Assembly (NCBI RefSeq): GCF_020921035.1
Contig: NC_063158.1
Location: 4,322,001 to 4,386,000, forward strand
DNA from: Rhodamnia argentea
Taxonomy: Eukaryota; Streptophyta; Magnoliopsida; Myrtales; Myrtaceae
Length of the DNA stretch: 64,000 nt
Direction of reading: 5' to 3'
This document shows, piece by piece, positions 12,035-27,180 of this stretch (positions within the stretch are counted from its first letter, which is position 1; every line of letters starts with the position of its first letter). The notes beneath the pieces are model-generated. The model was not told the DNA's origin. It saw only the letters and a list, made by a program, of their open reading frames with translations, and did no database searches. Made by a program: the position numbers and the translations under genes.

Positions 12035-13089
12035 TCTCTCTCCCTACACAATGTCCGGCGGCGATAACCACCAGCCACCACCGCGAGAAGGTGGTTTTCT
12101 TTTGGGTGGGGTGCGTTACCTACGACGAGTGGCTGAAGATCCCATTTCTGGGCATCGCTGAAATCTCACGTAGATAACTTATCCGGTGAAGGAATTATCT
12201 GCTTGAGGACGAAAAATTGCCATATTTATTTCCATCGCAAATCCGGGACGACAACGTTGGGTGGTCTGGCGAGATCCCCGGAGAATCTGGTCTTGCCACG
12301 TGGACTGGCGTGGCCGATGAGGGAAGCAAAGAAATCGTAACTCCGGGTCCAGTCAATTTGGAAACTTTCATCCAGCATTGATAAAAAGATGGAGTCCGCT
12401 TCTTTTCGAAATTTTGTAGATTCTTGATTTCTACAAATGGATCGGTAAAACGAAAAGCAGTTTGTCTTACCTTAAATTTCAGGTGTTGAAGATGTTCCCG
12501 TCGTTCCGAAGTTCATTTATTTACATCCCGAGTATGAATTGTGAAAATGATAAGACGAAAAATTTCATTTGATTCAATCCTTATTTCAATAGATAAGTTT
12601 CAAGACTAATCCTTTTCATATTGATTAACGGTTGAGATGATTGAAGTATCTAATAGAAATATTAATGTGATAAAAGAAATTTCTCCTTGTTAGCTCGTCC
12701 AGTTTGAGGGGGCATTGCTTTCATTTTTCGTTTTTATTGTTCGGCATAACGTCTCGTAGAAATTATACAAAAAATTGGCACTAGAAGTCTTCAAATCACT
12801 TTGAAATTTCTGAATAAATGGTGGTGCTACACCTTAGTATATGTATACCACAGAAATTTCTCAAGTCTATGTTATGCATACTCACTTTATTTGAAAGAGC
12901 ATCCGGCATTTTCCCTCATTTCGAATGTCCAGACGTCAGACGAAAGGTGGGGCCCGCAATTTACATTTGTTGCTTGCCCTACGTTCTTCCCCTCGCGACG
13001 ATTCAGATACCATTTAGCAAGTGGAAGTGGGACTGTGAGCGAGTGAGTAGACTCAAAAACTCAAAGACTGTCTTTGAGCTCCAAGAGCC
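12035..13089. other. Divergent promoter region between PurU and the oxidoreductase gene
   Basis: The two genes are transcribed away from each other and share about 1.05 kb. No coding sequence is supported. Small frames at 12801-13111 end near or overlap the oxidoreductase start and are probably leader sequence. Confidence 0.55.
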
Positions 13090-16000
13090 ATGGAAGGTGA
13101 TAAGACCGTGAAGTATGGAATCATCGGAGTGGGGATGATGGGCAGAGAGCACCTGATCAACTTGCACCATCTTCAACCCTTTGGCGTCCAAGTTGTCGCC
13201 ATAGCCGACCCTCATGTCCCTTCCCAGAAGCTCGCTCTCGATCTCTCTGCTTCTTTTGGTTGGCCATTGAAAGTACTGTTCCTACCCTTTTCTTCCTCTC
13301 TCGCTGTTTTGCTTTCTGGGTATTGTTTTTGGGGCTTTAAGAATTTTCTCAGTCAATCATCAACGCGAGGACTGATCAGACTGATTGGGCACTCAAATTG
13401 GACTGGGTGGAGTAATATCAGAAGAACTTTTGTGAATTAGCCCGTACTGAGGAAATTAATCTTGGAAAAATACTGACTCAATAACAAAAGTAAATAGCCC
13501 ATACTGAGGAAATTACTATCACATCGAGGAACTTATTGTTGCGGGGGAGCTAACCTGTGTTTTCCGACACTAAACTGTAGAAGGGCCGTGATTATGTTCA
13601 TTCAAATTGCGTTGCAAATTGTAGTCAGAGAGATAGTTGGAGCAAGCAGTTGTCTCGGTTATCCAAGAAAGAAATAAGAGAGAAAGTGGACAACCACATT
13701 CGCGCAAGCGCTAGAGGGTGAGATGGGGTTCAGAGTTAGCTTAACTGGTAGAAGGATGGTGTACAATGGCTGCCCTTTTTTTCCTGGTTGAACTTAAATT
13801 TTAGTACTGGTTGGATCACTGGCTCACTTCCAAAGTTTTGGACGAATGAAGCCATTGTAGTTTCATGGTTGAGCAAGCGGTGATACTCCTGAACAACTGT
13901 TTTTCTCTACAATTCAAGTTTCATCTACTTGATTCAAGGATTAGATTTCTGTATGTCTGTCAAGGCATCATGATTTTCATGAAATTTTCTGGTCTTTTGC
14001 TTTAACTGCTCTGCTATATTCCTTTGGTTAATCCAAAGTCACGCCCTAAATTGTTTTTGAGGTCCAACCTGGTGTGCCTGCATTTCCTTGCTACTTCATT
14101 GGTTGTAGCATTCCTAAAAGTTGCCTTAGGTTTTCATTTGCAGCATGTTTCGTGGTTATCTTTGACAAACAGTGAACCAAAATGGCCTAGTTGTGACCGC
14201 GGGATACACAGGTTTTCTCGGGACATAAAGAGCTGCTAGACAGTGGGCTCTGTGATGTGCTGGTTGTATCTTCTCCAAACATGACCCATTATCAGATCCT
14301 TATCGACATCATCAACCACCCAAAGCCACGTCACGTTCTTGTGGAGAAGCCATTATGCACCACGGTTGCTCATTGCCGGGAGGTCAGTTTGCTTAAAACT
14401 CCTGTAAGATGTGCTACAGAAAGAGACTCTCCGCACTAGACGCAACTTGAGACAATATAAACTGGTAGGTGTCTATGAGAGGAGGTGACCATTGCACAGT
14501 GAGAATGGTGATGGAACTAATCTGTGTCGAATGTCCTCTATCAGTCTGTTCGTTTGTGTCATCCTCCTTTCTATATAAATACTTGCTCTCTAACACTAAT
14601 TCTAAATCGTTTTGCTTGCTTATCTTTACATAACTGCAATTTCAGAAGGTCTGATGATAAATGACGATCCAATCAATACCTTGTTATCATCTCTGATGGT
14701 TGATCTCTCTTTGCGCTGTTTCATAGGGGTGCACAATAACTTGTGTTCAACAAACTTTGAGTCTCTTAGCTAAAGAGAACCGGCTGAAATGATGTTTCTT
14801 GAACAAGGAATGATTTGCAACTTTTGATCTTCCACTTCTCTAGATATACTTGCAACCTTGAATTAATGACATTATAAGCTCAGTTCGTCAGGATTATACA
14901 ATCTTTCCATGTTAATTTGACTGATTTGCTAGGATAATCATGTAACCAGGTGGTCGACGCTGCCAAGGGAAGGCCGGAGATGCTGGTGCAAGTTGGTTTG
15001 GAATACCGGTACATGCCACCAGTTGCTAAACTGATTGAAATAGTCAAGGGCGGTGCTCTCGGAGAGGTCAAAATGGTGGCTATCCGGGAACACCGCTTCC
15101 CCTTTCTCGTCAAGGTATTACAAGTCACTGAGTCAGTATCAAGTACACAGTCATGAGCAGCGAATAATCTCTTCTATGGATGTCAGGTACACAATTGGAA
15201 TCGGTTCAATGTGAACACAGGAGGGACTCTGGTAGAGAAATGCTGCCACTTTTTCGATCTGATGAGACTATTTGCTGGGGCCAATCCTGTTCGTGTGATG
15301 GCTTCTGGAGCTATTGATGTTAATCACAAAGATGAAATATATGACGGGAAGGTAAATTTCTTATGAACCTATCGACTATGTATGTTTCAAATTAAGGTAA
15401 TGGCTGTGAATTGCTTGCCATCAAATGCAGAAGAGCAAACTTGACTATCTTTGAGTTGTGATGATAGTTAAGAAACACAGCGTAAGGAAGAGCTTTAGGC
15501 AAAAGCATAAATGGTAAAGAGGACATGACTTATGATTGACATTACCTTCAACTCTCAATCTCTTATTGTGACCACCTGGCTCCTCTATGGCTTGGGACAC
15601 CCAGAGAATTTAAGATTGGCCATTTCCTTGAACTCTTTCCCGTGTGACCGTGGTAGACTTGAAGCTGTTAGATTTCAACACTGGCTGCTCTAGCTTTGTG
15701 ATTCCATTCAGTCGTTTACCTGCGTATTATTTTGTGCTATGATGGATGCTTTCAGGTGCCGGACATAATTGACAACGCGTATGTTATTGTGGAGTTCGAG
15801 AATGGTTCACGAGGCATGCTCGACCTTTGCATGTTTGCTGAAGGCAGCAAAAATGAGCAAGAAATAGCTGTCGTGGGTGACATTGGAAAGGTCTCTTTCT
15901 CTCCTCCCGCGCCCCGCATCTTTGGCCGACTTTGTGTGTGTTAAGTAGCTTTTTTTCGTTCTTTTGTTAAAAATTACGTAGCCAGTTGATCGTCCAACAG

Positions 16001-16402
16001 GGCGAGGCGTTCGTTCCCGAGAGCATTGTCCGTTTTGGCTGTCGAACTGCTGGCAGAGAGGGCGTCCAAACATTAACAGCAGCAGATGACCGGATAAAGT
16101 AGAAGCTACCCACTCACCCTTTCCTTAATTCGAAACCTAGGTTCCACCACGGACAGCAAATGCCAACCTAACCAATGTGATTGTGTCACAGATACGACGG
16201 CCTGCATCATGGATCTAGCTACTTGGAGCACCTGCACTTCTTGGATGCAGTTAGGGCTAAAGGTGTACGGGCACCCGCCGTAGATTTGCAAGATGGGCTG
16301 ATCTCAGTGGCCATAGGAGTTGCAGCACAGCTCTCTATAGAGAAGGGCCGGTTTGTCAAGATCGCAGAAGTCCTTGATGAAGACGTTTCTAAATGTGCCT
16401 AG
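13090..16402 (+). CDS. Gfo/Idh/MocA family NAD(P)-dependent oxidoreductase
   Basis: Seven exons: 13090-13272, 14212-14382, 14950-15114, 15187-15351, 15756-15890, 16001-16098, 16192-16402. They join to 1128 bases, 375 residues. The Rossmann fold opens with [10 protein letters not shown] at residues 9-18 (GxGxxG). The family's EKP motif (VEKPLCTT, residues 106-108) contributes the lysine at the active site. A second domain of the GFO_IDH_MocA C-terminal type follows, with [24 protein letters not shown] and [14 protein letters not shown]. It resembles the uncharacterised Arabidopsis oxidoreductases of this family; the plant substrate is unknown, perhaps a sugar or inositol. The donor of exon 6 (GTAGAA) is weak, but it is the one that restores the frame into [13 protein letters not shown]. 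No targeting peptide is seen, so cytosolic. Confidence 0.92.
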
Positions 16403-17130
16403 GAGCCCTGACGATAACAAGTCCCCGAGGCTAACATTCTAGCAGTAATCAGCTTTTATTGCATCTCAGCCACACAACAATTGAGTGTGGATCATAAAGT
16501 GGCGCACCTTTCAAGCATCAAAAATTCGAAATCCGCTTCTACCAAAATACTTGGTCAAAGCCATTGGAATAAGCATGAATAATTATACGAATGCAATTCT
16601 CAAATCCCATATCTATAAGATGAGGTCTAATATAATGCTTGGTGAAACGTATGTAGATGAACGAAGCAGCTATGAGGAAGTTACTGAACTCGACCATCAT
16701 CACTAGGTTCAGCAAAGAAATCAAGTGCGAAAGTACGGTGGCATCAAATTGAGTAAGGAAAACACAGGAAGGAAAACTAATTTTTCCAGTTGAAGCACAG
16801 TTTTTTTCTTGTGTTAAGAAGAAATAGGAAACGACTAACTTGCACCTGAACTGCAACCATAGGAGGACGGTTTGGCGATACACACCTTCAAACATGGAAG
16901 GCATTTCCATTGCGAAACAAGGAAAGGCGATCCGAAAAGCAACAAGCACCAAAGCATAAACAGGCAATAGAAGTATTTTATCAAATAGAACATGCTCTTA
17001 AACAGTTTGATCTCCAAAATTTGACACTTTCCTCGATGAATACTACGCCCCTGATAAATATCCAGGAAACAAAGGCACTGCAACAAATAACCAGAAACAA
17101 AAATACTCTTTGACAAGCAATGAGGCCAGA
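16403..17130. other. Convergent 3' region between the oxidoreductase and RPL15
   Basis: About 730 bp holding both 3'UTRs. A 142-residue open frame on the minus strand (16539-16967) has no recognisable domain and lies wholly in this spacer, so I do not call it a gene. Confidence 0.55.
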
Positions 17131-19877
<2,747 letters not shown>

Positions 19878-19897
19878 TGCAGTGGCGGTCTGGTGGC

Positions 19898-19905
19898 TAG
19901 GGTTT
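19898..19905 (-). promoter_or_regulatory. Telo-box in the RPL15 5' leader
   Basis: AAACCCTA on the coding strand, about 21 bases upstream of the ATG. It is a hallmark of plant ribosomal-protein genes and may also sit in the leader of the transcript. Confidence 0.75.
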
Positions 19906-19950
19906 CCGCAGCTGCAGAAAATGAGCTGTGGTTCAGTCGATGACGATCGT

Positions 19951-19958
19951 ATTTATAG
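19951..19958 (-). promoter_or_regulatory. RPL15 TATA box
   Basis: CTATAAAT on the coding strand, about 75 bases upstream of the ATG. A start of transcription near 19920 would give a leader of about 45 bases, typical for a ribosomal-protein gene. Confidence 0.7.
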
Positions 19959-19994
19959 CGGTCGAATGGGGTTTCGTTTTAGATGAGGAGTTCG

Positions 19995-20032
19995 TGGGCT
20001 TGTTGTGAAACCGGATCCGGCCCGTTTGGGCT
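19995..20032 (-). promoter_or_regulatory. Pair of site II elements in the RPL15 promoter
   Basis: Two TGGGCT hexamers on the plus strand (19995-20000 and 20027-20032), i.e. AGCCCA on the coding strand, 40-80 bases upstream of the TATA box. In plants such TCP-bound elements act together with a telo-box to drive translation genes in dividing cells. Confidence 0.65.
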
Positions 20033-20039
20033 TATGGAT

Positions 20040-21384
20040 TGTGGCATTCGTCTGACCAATGTGTATCGCCTTAATTGAGCCGAAGTCAAGTACAGTCGTA
20101 TGGCTCGACATCGCTCGAGTATTGAAAATGTAAAGATTTTCTTTCGATAAGGAACGCCATAATAATATTCTGGGTTGCTTTATTTTACCTACAGATCCCA
20201 TTGCTGTTGATGTGGATAATTTTACTTTCAGTAGGTAACTAACTGCTTATATCAACTGTGATCGATGTGGGGATTAAACAGATTGCGTACTCAATATTTA
20301 TTCCTAACGTCTATGGCTCAGAGCCTCAAACATAGTCTGGTACTTTCATCTTTACCGATGAGATTCATTTATCTCCCTTTGGGCCCGTGTAGAAACACTA
20401 TGAGAATTTATCGAAAAGGACAGCTTTCAAAACAACATCCATGATGCAACTTTAAATGTGAGATTTTCACATGATTTCTACAATATGGGTGTTCCTGCAT
20501 TAACAAAAAGTTCGACCTGAAGTATCAAGTATTGAAGTTAAAAAGGGGGACAATTAGAAGCAAAGGCCACATTGCTAAGCACCCGGTATTCCATCTTGGT
20601 ACACTCAAATTTATTTGACGACTATGCTGATACAAGAAGTCATGCAAGACTCGTTTCCCTCCAACTTCACAGCCTTTCCATGACCGTCTTCGACTAATCG
20701 AGAGCATGAACTTGCCCATCCCAAGACACATCGATGGACGGGAATGAGCCTTGGACACAATGAAATGACACACTGAAACTTTGGGGATGGAACTCGCAGA
20801 GTGATCTCATGGCGCTTATTATAGTGGCCACTGGGTCGACCAAGCAAGGCAACGAAAGATTACGGTACCGTGAATCAATGGTCACCGCGTCGGATGATAG
20901 TGATACACCATGATTCGAAGTAGCCCAATGGACCAAGAAATTTGCATTTGCATCTACAATCATTTGATGGGCAATGAAACCAAACTAGAGTTGGAAGAAC
21001 GTCCATTGAAGCAATCAAGTGGCACTTTGATTTTAACATAGTAGAACTGCATCGCTCCATTTGGTAGGTACCATTCCCATTGCGTGGACGAACTGCTATA
21101 GCGCTATTAAGGAGCCCGAGGAATCCAAACCACTGTTATGAAACCAGATAATTACACATATGGAAGTTCAAAATTTCATCTTGTTAGGCACCCAAAGATA
21201 AAGGAGATCAGCACAAAGTTTCATCTACAACAACGGTCGAGGGTCATCAAAACTTCAAACACCGATTGAAATTCCTTCTTTGCATATACCTGCCTATACC
21301 ATAAAGGATGAACTTGCATGAAGATCAATCGAAAGAACAAAGAGGGTCTGGTAAAAATCAGGCTAAGAAAGGAAAAAACTAAAG
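20040..21384. other. Spacer between RPL15 promoter and AIM24 3' end
   Basis: About 1.3 kb. Overlapping minus-strand frames of 60-90 codons at 20525-21060 have no frame-consistent domain. I see nothing that supports a gene; the part next to 21385 should contain the 3'UTR of the AIM24 gene. Confidence 0.5.
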
Positions 21385-24300
21385 TTACACATCTGTCAAG
21401 ATCAGCGAAGATACAATCACAACATAAGCAAGAAAAAAGAAGATGGCTATCTGAATGAAAAACTTGGGGTTCTCCCTCATGTTCGGAGAGGTTACAGCCC
21501 TGTAAAGAAATGACGGCTAGTTAGTTTAACCACGGAGTTGGGATCACTAGAGCAAGGAAATGAACTAGTTTCGTAAAAAAAGTTTCTGGTAAATCTAAGA
21601 GTTCCATGCCACAAAGTGATAATACCGTGCGATTCGCTGAGAAAGTCTATGAAAGGGCAAACTCTGGATGAACACGATTCCTGGCCCTGTCAGAACAGCT
21701 GTTACAAGATTGTCACCCTGCAATTGGCAGACAACACGTCAGCTTTAATAGTCTTCCAGGGATATAGATACAGAAAGAAGCCGTTAGAACAGGTGGACAT
21801 GCCTTACAAATAAATTAACCAAAGACAAAAAGCTAGCTTCTATGGCCAAAAGCAGTCATATGGCGGAAGCATATACATAACCTGATCTTCCAAACTTGGA
21901 ATGATGCCAGAGAAATAAGGCTTACCCCAAAGACCGCTCTTCTGATGGGACCATTGTACTTAATTTGGATATTGACCGTGCCAGTTACAGCAGCGATGCA
22001 GGATACATCGACAGCTAAGACTTCTCCGACCTCTAGATTCTTCTGCACAACTGCACCAAAGAGACGAAGCAAACCATCAGGCTCTTTCAACTAATTCAAG
22101 AAGAATGCAAATTCGCATAAAGTATTTCAAATTTAAAGAATCCAAATACGAGTGTACTAAAAGTGTGCAAAACCAAATGGATCTTGAAGAAACCTTCTGG
22201 TGTACTAAGTACAAAAGAAAGTATCGGTGCTTAATTGCATAAACAAGGAACAAAAGGCATGGTTGGATTCTCTAGAGTTGGACTATTAACAGCAACCATG
22301 CTTATCCCAATAAACAGATGTGCTACGGGAATTGAACTATGATCATGGAAGAGCATACCAGATCCACCCGCGGCTAAAAATGCAAGTCCTTGGCCCGAGA
22401 GCTTCTGTCTCAAAAAACCCTAAAATAGCATAGCATACTTGTCAACCAAACAATAAGAAATGGATAACTTGGCAATAATTATGTTGCAGAGGTAAAGATC
22501 AGGCAAAGGAGAATTTCCTCACAAAACAGTAGGCAATAGTAGCCAACCATAAGGTGTGGAAGGCATTATATCTTACCTCTGCACCAATGACCACATGGCG
22601 TGCTCTCTGATCAATTGTACTACTGACCTTCACATCATTGATAGAGCAAAGAAATGCATCTGGCTACAGATAAAACTCAGGAAAATCAATTAATATATCA
22701 GGACACAGTAAAAAGGAGATAATCAAATTTGACCATCAAATTTATCCCGAACCATGTGCTAATACATGACTTAGAAGTATCTAGACTGATTGCAATTGAA
22801 CAAAATTGGGGTAAAAGATTACAAACGATGACCACGAGGCAACGGAGTAGGCTCTACCTGGCATAAAATTTCTCCACCAAACATAGCCAAGTCAATCTAA
22901 GAAATGCACAAGCCAAGGACTGTAATTAGAGATACAATATACAAAATGCCTCGATATGTTCGAGTAAGAAGAAATGCAATAACCTAGTACATAAAAACAA
23001 TCAATAATTTGACTTGTCTAGAAAGACAAACCGGGAGAATTCTTGCAAGAGAAGGTGCGGCTATTCCAACAAAGCCGTCAACAGGACCAGGGTTTCGAAG
23101 AATTATGCTTGTCACATTCTTGCCAAAAAGCCATTGCCACATGCCTGTTTCATTCTCGGGTAGATAAACATTGTCCATTTCAATAGACCCAGACATGAAG
23201 CACATAGAACCTGCCGAATTTCCAGGTATTAATTCCACATGTGGGAAAGGAAAAAAAATACTGTTCAGATGGCTCAGCAACTACCAATTTAGCAGATGTT
23301 AGAATTTCCAAAGGAAAGCTGTTCAGTTATTCATGCCAAGGTTCAGTGATTTATGTATTAATTCCACATATGTTGCAAAGGAAAAAAAAAAGGAAGCTGT
23401 TCAGATGGCTCAGAACCTGGCAATTTAGCAAATGAGAATTTCGAAATGAAAGCCGTTCAGTGAGTCATGCCAAGGTTCTGATTCAACCACTGAGACATCC
23501 AGAATGAACAAAAAAATAGAAGCCAACTCATATACTCGGAAAAAAAAAAAAAAGAGCATCCCTTGTGTGGCCACAAAAAGATGAGCTCAATACTACCGTT
23601 ATTTTTAGCTTATGCATGCAGCATTGGTCCAAGAAAAATTATATAAACTAGTTCCTTAAGTTGCACCCACACACCAAAGAAATAAGGAGAAGAAGACATC
23701 ATTGGTAACCAATTCTACACTACATCAAATAGCTGACAATATTCACCAAACAATAAAAGCCAGGATTACACAGTTCATTTGCAATATCCATTTCTGTTTC
23801 TGCAATCCGAAAATAGAAGACCAGCAGATATATTACCAAAAACAGATTTAAGAAGTATAATGCAAACAGCAAGGACTATTTGCCCCAACTCCATCACCCG
23901 CAAGGCACAAATAAATGAGGGAAAAGATTTATGAGCTACGACATGACATGAAGAACATAAAGCAATCTTAAGTTGGTGACCTATCTCTTGATGGTGGATG
24001 CAGGATGCTCTTTCCTGAAGATCAATAAATTAACCTACTGCAGGGTAAACATTTCTTCACCAAGATGTTGAAAGGCAAGCAGATTGCAGAGTCATGTACT
24101 AAGCAGCTCATAAATGTGATTCTTCATTCTTCAATGGTTTAATAACATAAAGGAAAAAAAAAAATTGTGGGCAACTTACCAGGTCTCGCAACAACTTTTT
24201 CTTGTGACTTTAACATTATCTGATAGGAAAAACATGGATTTGTTCAAATATGCAAAGAGATGAGAATGGAACAAGAGAAGTCCAGCATGATTAAATGTAT

Positions 24301-25636
24301 ACCTGGACCACCTGCGCTTCACCACCTAAAATCTGGAAGGGTATGACAGCATCTTGAGGACTCTGCAGTGAATCAACCCACGTGAAATCAAGAGGCAAAG
24401 AACCCGTAAACGGAGAAGGGGACAGGAAATTCTTGACAATTCAGAATGCAACAAAAAAAGACAGCTGGTCCCTTTCAGATTAAGTCACAGATCCAAGTCC
24501 AACCAATGGCAAAGAAAAGTCTATCTTAGATCATGTAACATCCATTTGGTAGACAGAGATAAGCTCCTCACATCGACAGCACTAGAACTCCTGCTCCAAT
24601 AACACCAGTCACCAAGCATTATATCGGCATTTAAAAGGATTGTCAATGATCTTTACCAAGGAATCCTGCTCCTATTCCTTTTGAGGAAAGGTAAACTGAT
24701 ATCACTTTACAACAAAGAGAAAGATACACGTCAAACCCATAAAAAACAGCTCATTCACTCACGCTCAAGATGTACCGATGTTGCGTCCCACTATTTAAAT
24801 TGCTATTGCCAACAATGATATGAATGTGGCAGGCGCATTTTCATCTCAACAACCTGACTCAGAAATCTATCTTAGATCATGCAACATCCATTTGGTGGAC
24901 TGAGATAAGCTCCTCACAGTGACAGCATTAGAACTCCCACTCCAATAACACCGGTCGCCAAGCATTATATTGGCATTTAAAAGCATTGCTGATGATGTTT
25001 ACCAAGGACTCCTGCTCCAATTCCTTTTAAGGAAAAGTAAACTGATATCGCTTTACAATATACAGCAAGATACACCTCAAACCCATAAAAACAGCTCGTT
25101 CACTCACGCTCAAGATGTACCGATGTTGTGTCCCACAATTTAAATTGCCATTGCCAACAATGATATGAATGTGGCAGGCGCATTTTCATCTCAACAACGT
25201 GACTCGGAAATCTACTGTTTCTCGTATTGACTCTTCTCAAACTCTATTCCAGATCAAGGAACCTCGTTCCCGACCAAACTTGAAGTTCCAATTATCCAGA
25301 CACTGATTCGCTGAAAAGAGAGAAAGAACCGCAGAACAACCTCTTCTCCTGTTGCAACATACCAACAACTATCACTTGGATAAACAAGTGAACGATCCTC
25401 CAAACGCGCTGAATTTTATTCCTAACAATCAGCTTCGCAATTTTCAATCCATCAAATCTAGGCCAAAAGAAAAGGATCACCCGATACGCCGCACGAGCCA
25501 AAAAGGCACGAAAATGAATCGAACTCTAGCCGAAGCAGAACCACTTTCCTTTCACCACAATTTCTAGGAAAAACAACTCGCAACTTACCTGATAAACGTA
25601 GGGCTGAAAAGGCGTAGAGAAGAACGGCGCGGCCAT
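21385..25636 (-). CDS. AIM24-family protein (mitochondrial biogenesis AIM24 / DUF124)
   Basis: Ten exons on the minus strand: 25636-25589, 24362-24303, 24219-24180, 23210-23032, 22896-22858, 22663-22577, 22419-22359, 22050-21926, 21717-21626, 21499-21385. They join to 846 bases, 281 residues. The family has a beta-helical TIGR00266 fold. In yeast it is linked to mitochondrial cristae; the plant function is poorly known. Visible family blocks are DAVIPFQILGGEAQVVQ, EKVVARPGSMCFMSGSIEMDN, DGFVGIAAPSLARILP, AMFGGEILCQPDAFLCS, LSGQGLAFLAAGGSG and LTGPGIVFIQSLPFHRLSQRIA. A hydrophobic segment at about 259-278 (FFIQIAIFFFLAYVVIVSSL) is a likely C-terminal membrane anchor. I start at 25636 (MAAPFFSTPF); an upstream in-frame ATG at 25876 would add an unusual Cys/Arg-rich 80-residue leader that I consider 5'UTR. 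Confidence 0.92.
23226..23482. repeat. 129 bp tandem duplication in AIM24 intron 3
   Basis: GTATTAATTCCACAT starts at 23226 and again at 23355. The following A-tract, CTGTTCAGATGGCTCAG, CAATTTAGCA and CATGCCAAGGTTC blocks recur in the same order. The copies differ by scattered changes. It ends about 16 bases short of the exon 4 acceptor. Confidence 0.75.
24521..25213. repeat. 346 bp tandem duplication in AIM24 intron 1
   Basis: CTATCTTAGATCATG starts at 24521 and 24867, and nearly the whole 346 bp is repeated. Shared blocks include AGCTCCTCACA, CACCAAGCATTATAT / CGCCAAGCATTATAT, CTCAAGATGTACCGATGTTG and GGCAGGCGCATTTTCATCTCAACAA (quoted in parts). Identity looks around 90 percent by eye. Confidence 0.85.
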
Positions 25637-27180
25637 GGCGAATGCGGCAACACCTTTCGAGCTTCTTTCGAGGACGTCGTCACAAAGTATCTGAACGCAA
25701 AGCCCTAAATCGCATCGGAGGTCCTCAGGCGAAACTGCTACAATCCTGTTCTCTGACCGGAGACCAAGGCCTCGCCGCCGGAGCACTTCCTCTCGCGATC
25801 GACTTGAAGAGATCGGATTCGAGGATTTAAAGTCGTCGCAACAACAGCTATCGGGCGTTTTCCATTGGGTTTTCAATTTCCCGTCTCAAGCACCGGCCAT
25901 TGAGTGGCATTTTTGTCATTCCCAGTGATCGTTTGCATTTCTTAATGGGTGCTCGTCACTTGAGGTGTACACGCAGGATCGATTCTGATGTGTCGTCACG
26001 TTATTGGTTCGAATTGCTATCTGTACGTGGCCAGGATTCAGTACTTGGGCTGATTGAAATGAAGACCTGGGCATTCATGATGGGTCGAGACCCGACCCGA
26101 CCGGCTGTTGGTGAAATCCTTCCCAATAAGGCTAATTCCCATAGAAATTGAAAAGGCAAAAAAAAAAAAAAAAACCCGTAGAGATGATTTTGTTTTTGTT
26201 TTTTATCTAGCTTTTGTCATGGATAGAAAAATTTGTTAATACTTTTTAAACACCTCGTTGCAAGTCAAGGACAAGTGTTATACATATATAGCACGTCACC
26301 TCACTACACCTAGACGATGTGGGATTCGGTTCATTTCTGCCCCATTCGCCATCCTAGAAACCTACCAGGAGCCGCTCCTTATTCAAGCCCTCTAGCCTAG
26401 ACAACCACTCCCCACCCTCGTTGGACCGGGTCATTATAGCCCAATAGTGAGTGAATGTGAAAAGGAAGGTAAACTGTTTCCCTCTCTCTGTCAATTTTAT
26501 CCACCTGTTGCTATCTTGTGTGCATCTACGAAATCTTTGGATCTCTTTCATCTACAATTCTAGCGATCCAATTGAGTTTCACTCTTTTGGTGTTTGGTTT
26601 TCATTCCTCTAATTCCTTCATTCACTTTGCATTCTCACTTTGAGCTACTTAGCATTGTTGATAGAGAGCAGGTAATTGGTAATCTCTTGTGAGTATTGGC
26701 ATTGTGTCTTATGAGTGCCTTATTTAAACTCCGTTGTTTTCTGTATTTCTTGAGTATTGGAGAATGTATGAATTTTGTTGTGACATCCTGAAAATTCCTA
26801 TGTTAATTTATATTATGTAGGTATTCATAAATGATAATTGTCGCATGTGAGAATTCTAGTTGGGTGATTTATGTGGTATTATAGAGACACGAAGTCCACA
26901 ATTCTCGAGAAATTTGTTAATTAGAATTGACTTGCCGAATATTATTCTCGTATTAATTTTCTAGAGTGGCGGTGAAGCATGTAATGCCACGTCAGTTATT
27001 TACGGAAGTTGATGCGCTCCGAGTTTACGTATTGAACGAGTGGTAAATTTGAAATTTACTGAGTTAAATATTTCCTCACGTTCAGTGAGTTTTGCGAAAT
27101 GTTTTGATGGTTTAAAACGGCCACTAATTTCCTCGTTTACGTACTAAATTGACCCATTTGTCATTCTCCAAAATCTATCG
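25637..27180. other. AIM24 promoter and start of the gene-poor region
   Basis: Upstream of the AIM24 start. There is no coding sequence. It includes a 19-base A tract near 26157-26175. At 26779 a TGTGACATCCTGAAAATTCC string begins that looks like the left end of a plant LTR. Confidence 0.45.

Noticed and set aside
13730-13795. tRNA-like A box (TAGCTTAACTGG) and weak B box in the first intron of the oxidoreductase gene
   Set aside because: The B box deviates (GGTTGAACTTA), no cloverleaf stems can be paired, and no discriminator/CCA-proximal stem is seen.
16539-16967. 142-codon minus-strand ORF between the oxidoreductase and RPL15
   Set aside because: It lies in the convergent 3'UTR spacer, has no domain and no splice context.
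20525-21060. Overlapping minus-strand frames that might be a decayed RNase H / LINE fragment
   Set aside because: No ordered catalytic motifs in any frame; similarity was only in general composition.
25637-25876. N-terminal extension of the AIM24-family protein from the ATG at 25876
   Set aside because: The extension is Cys/Arg/Ser-rich without a targeting pattern, and the family usually starts with MAAPFFSTPFQP-like sequence.
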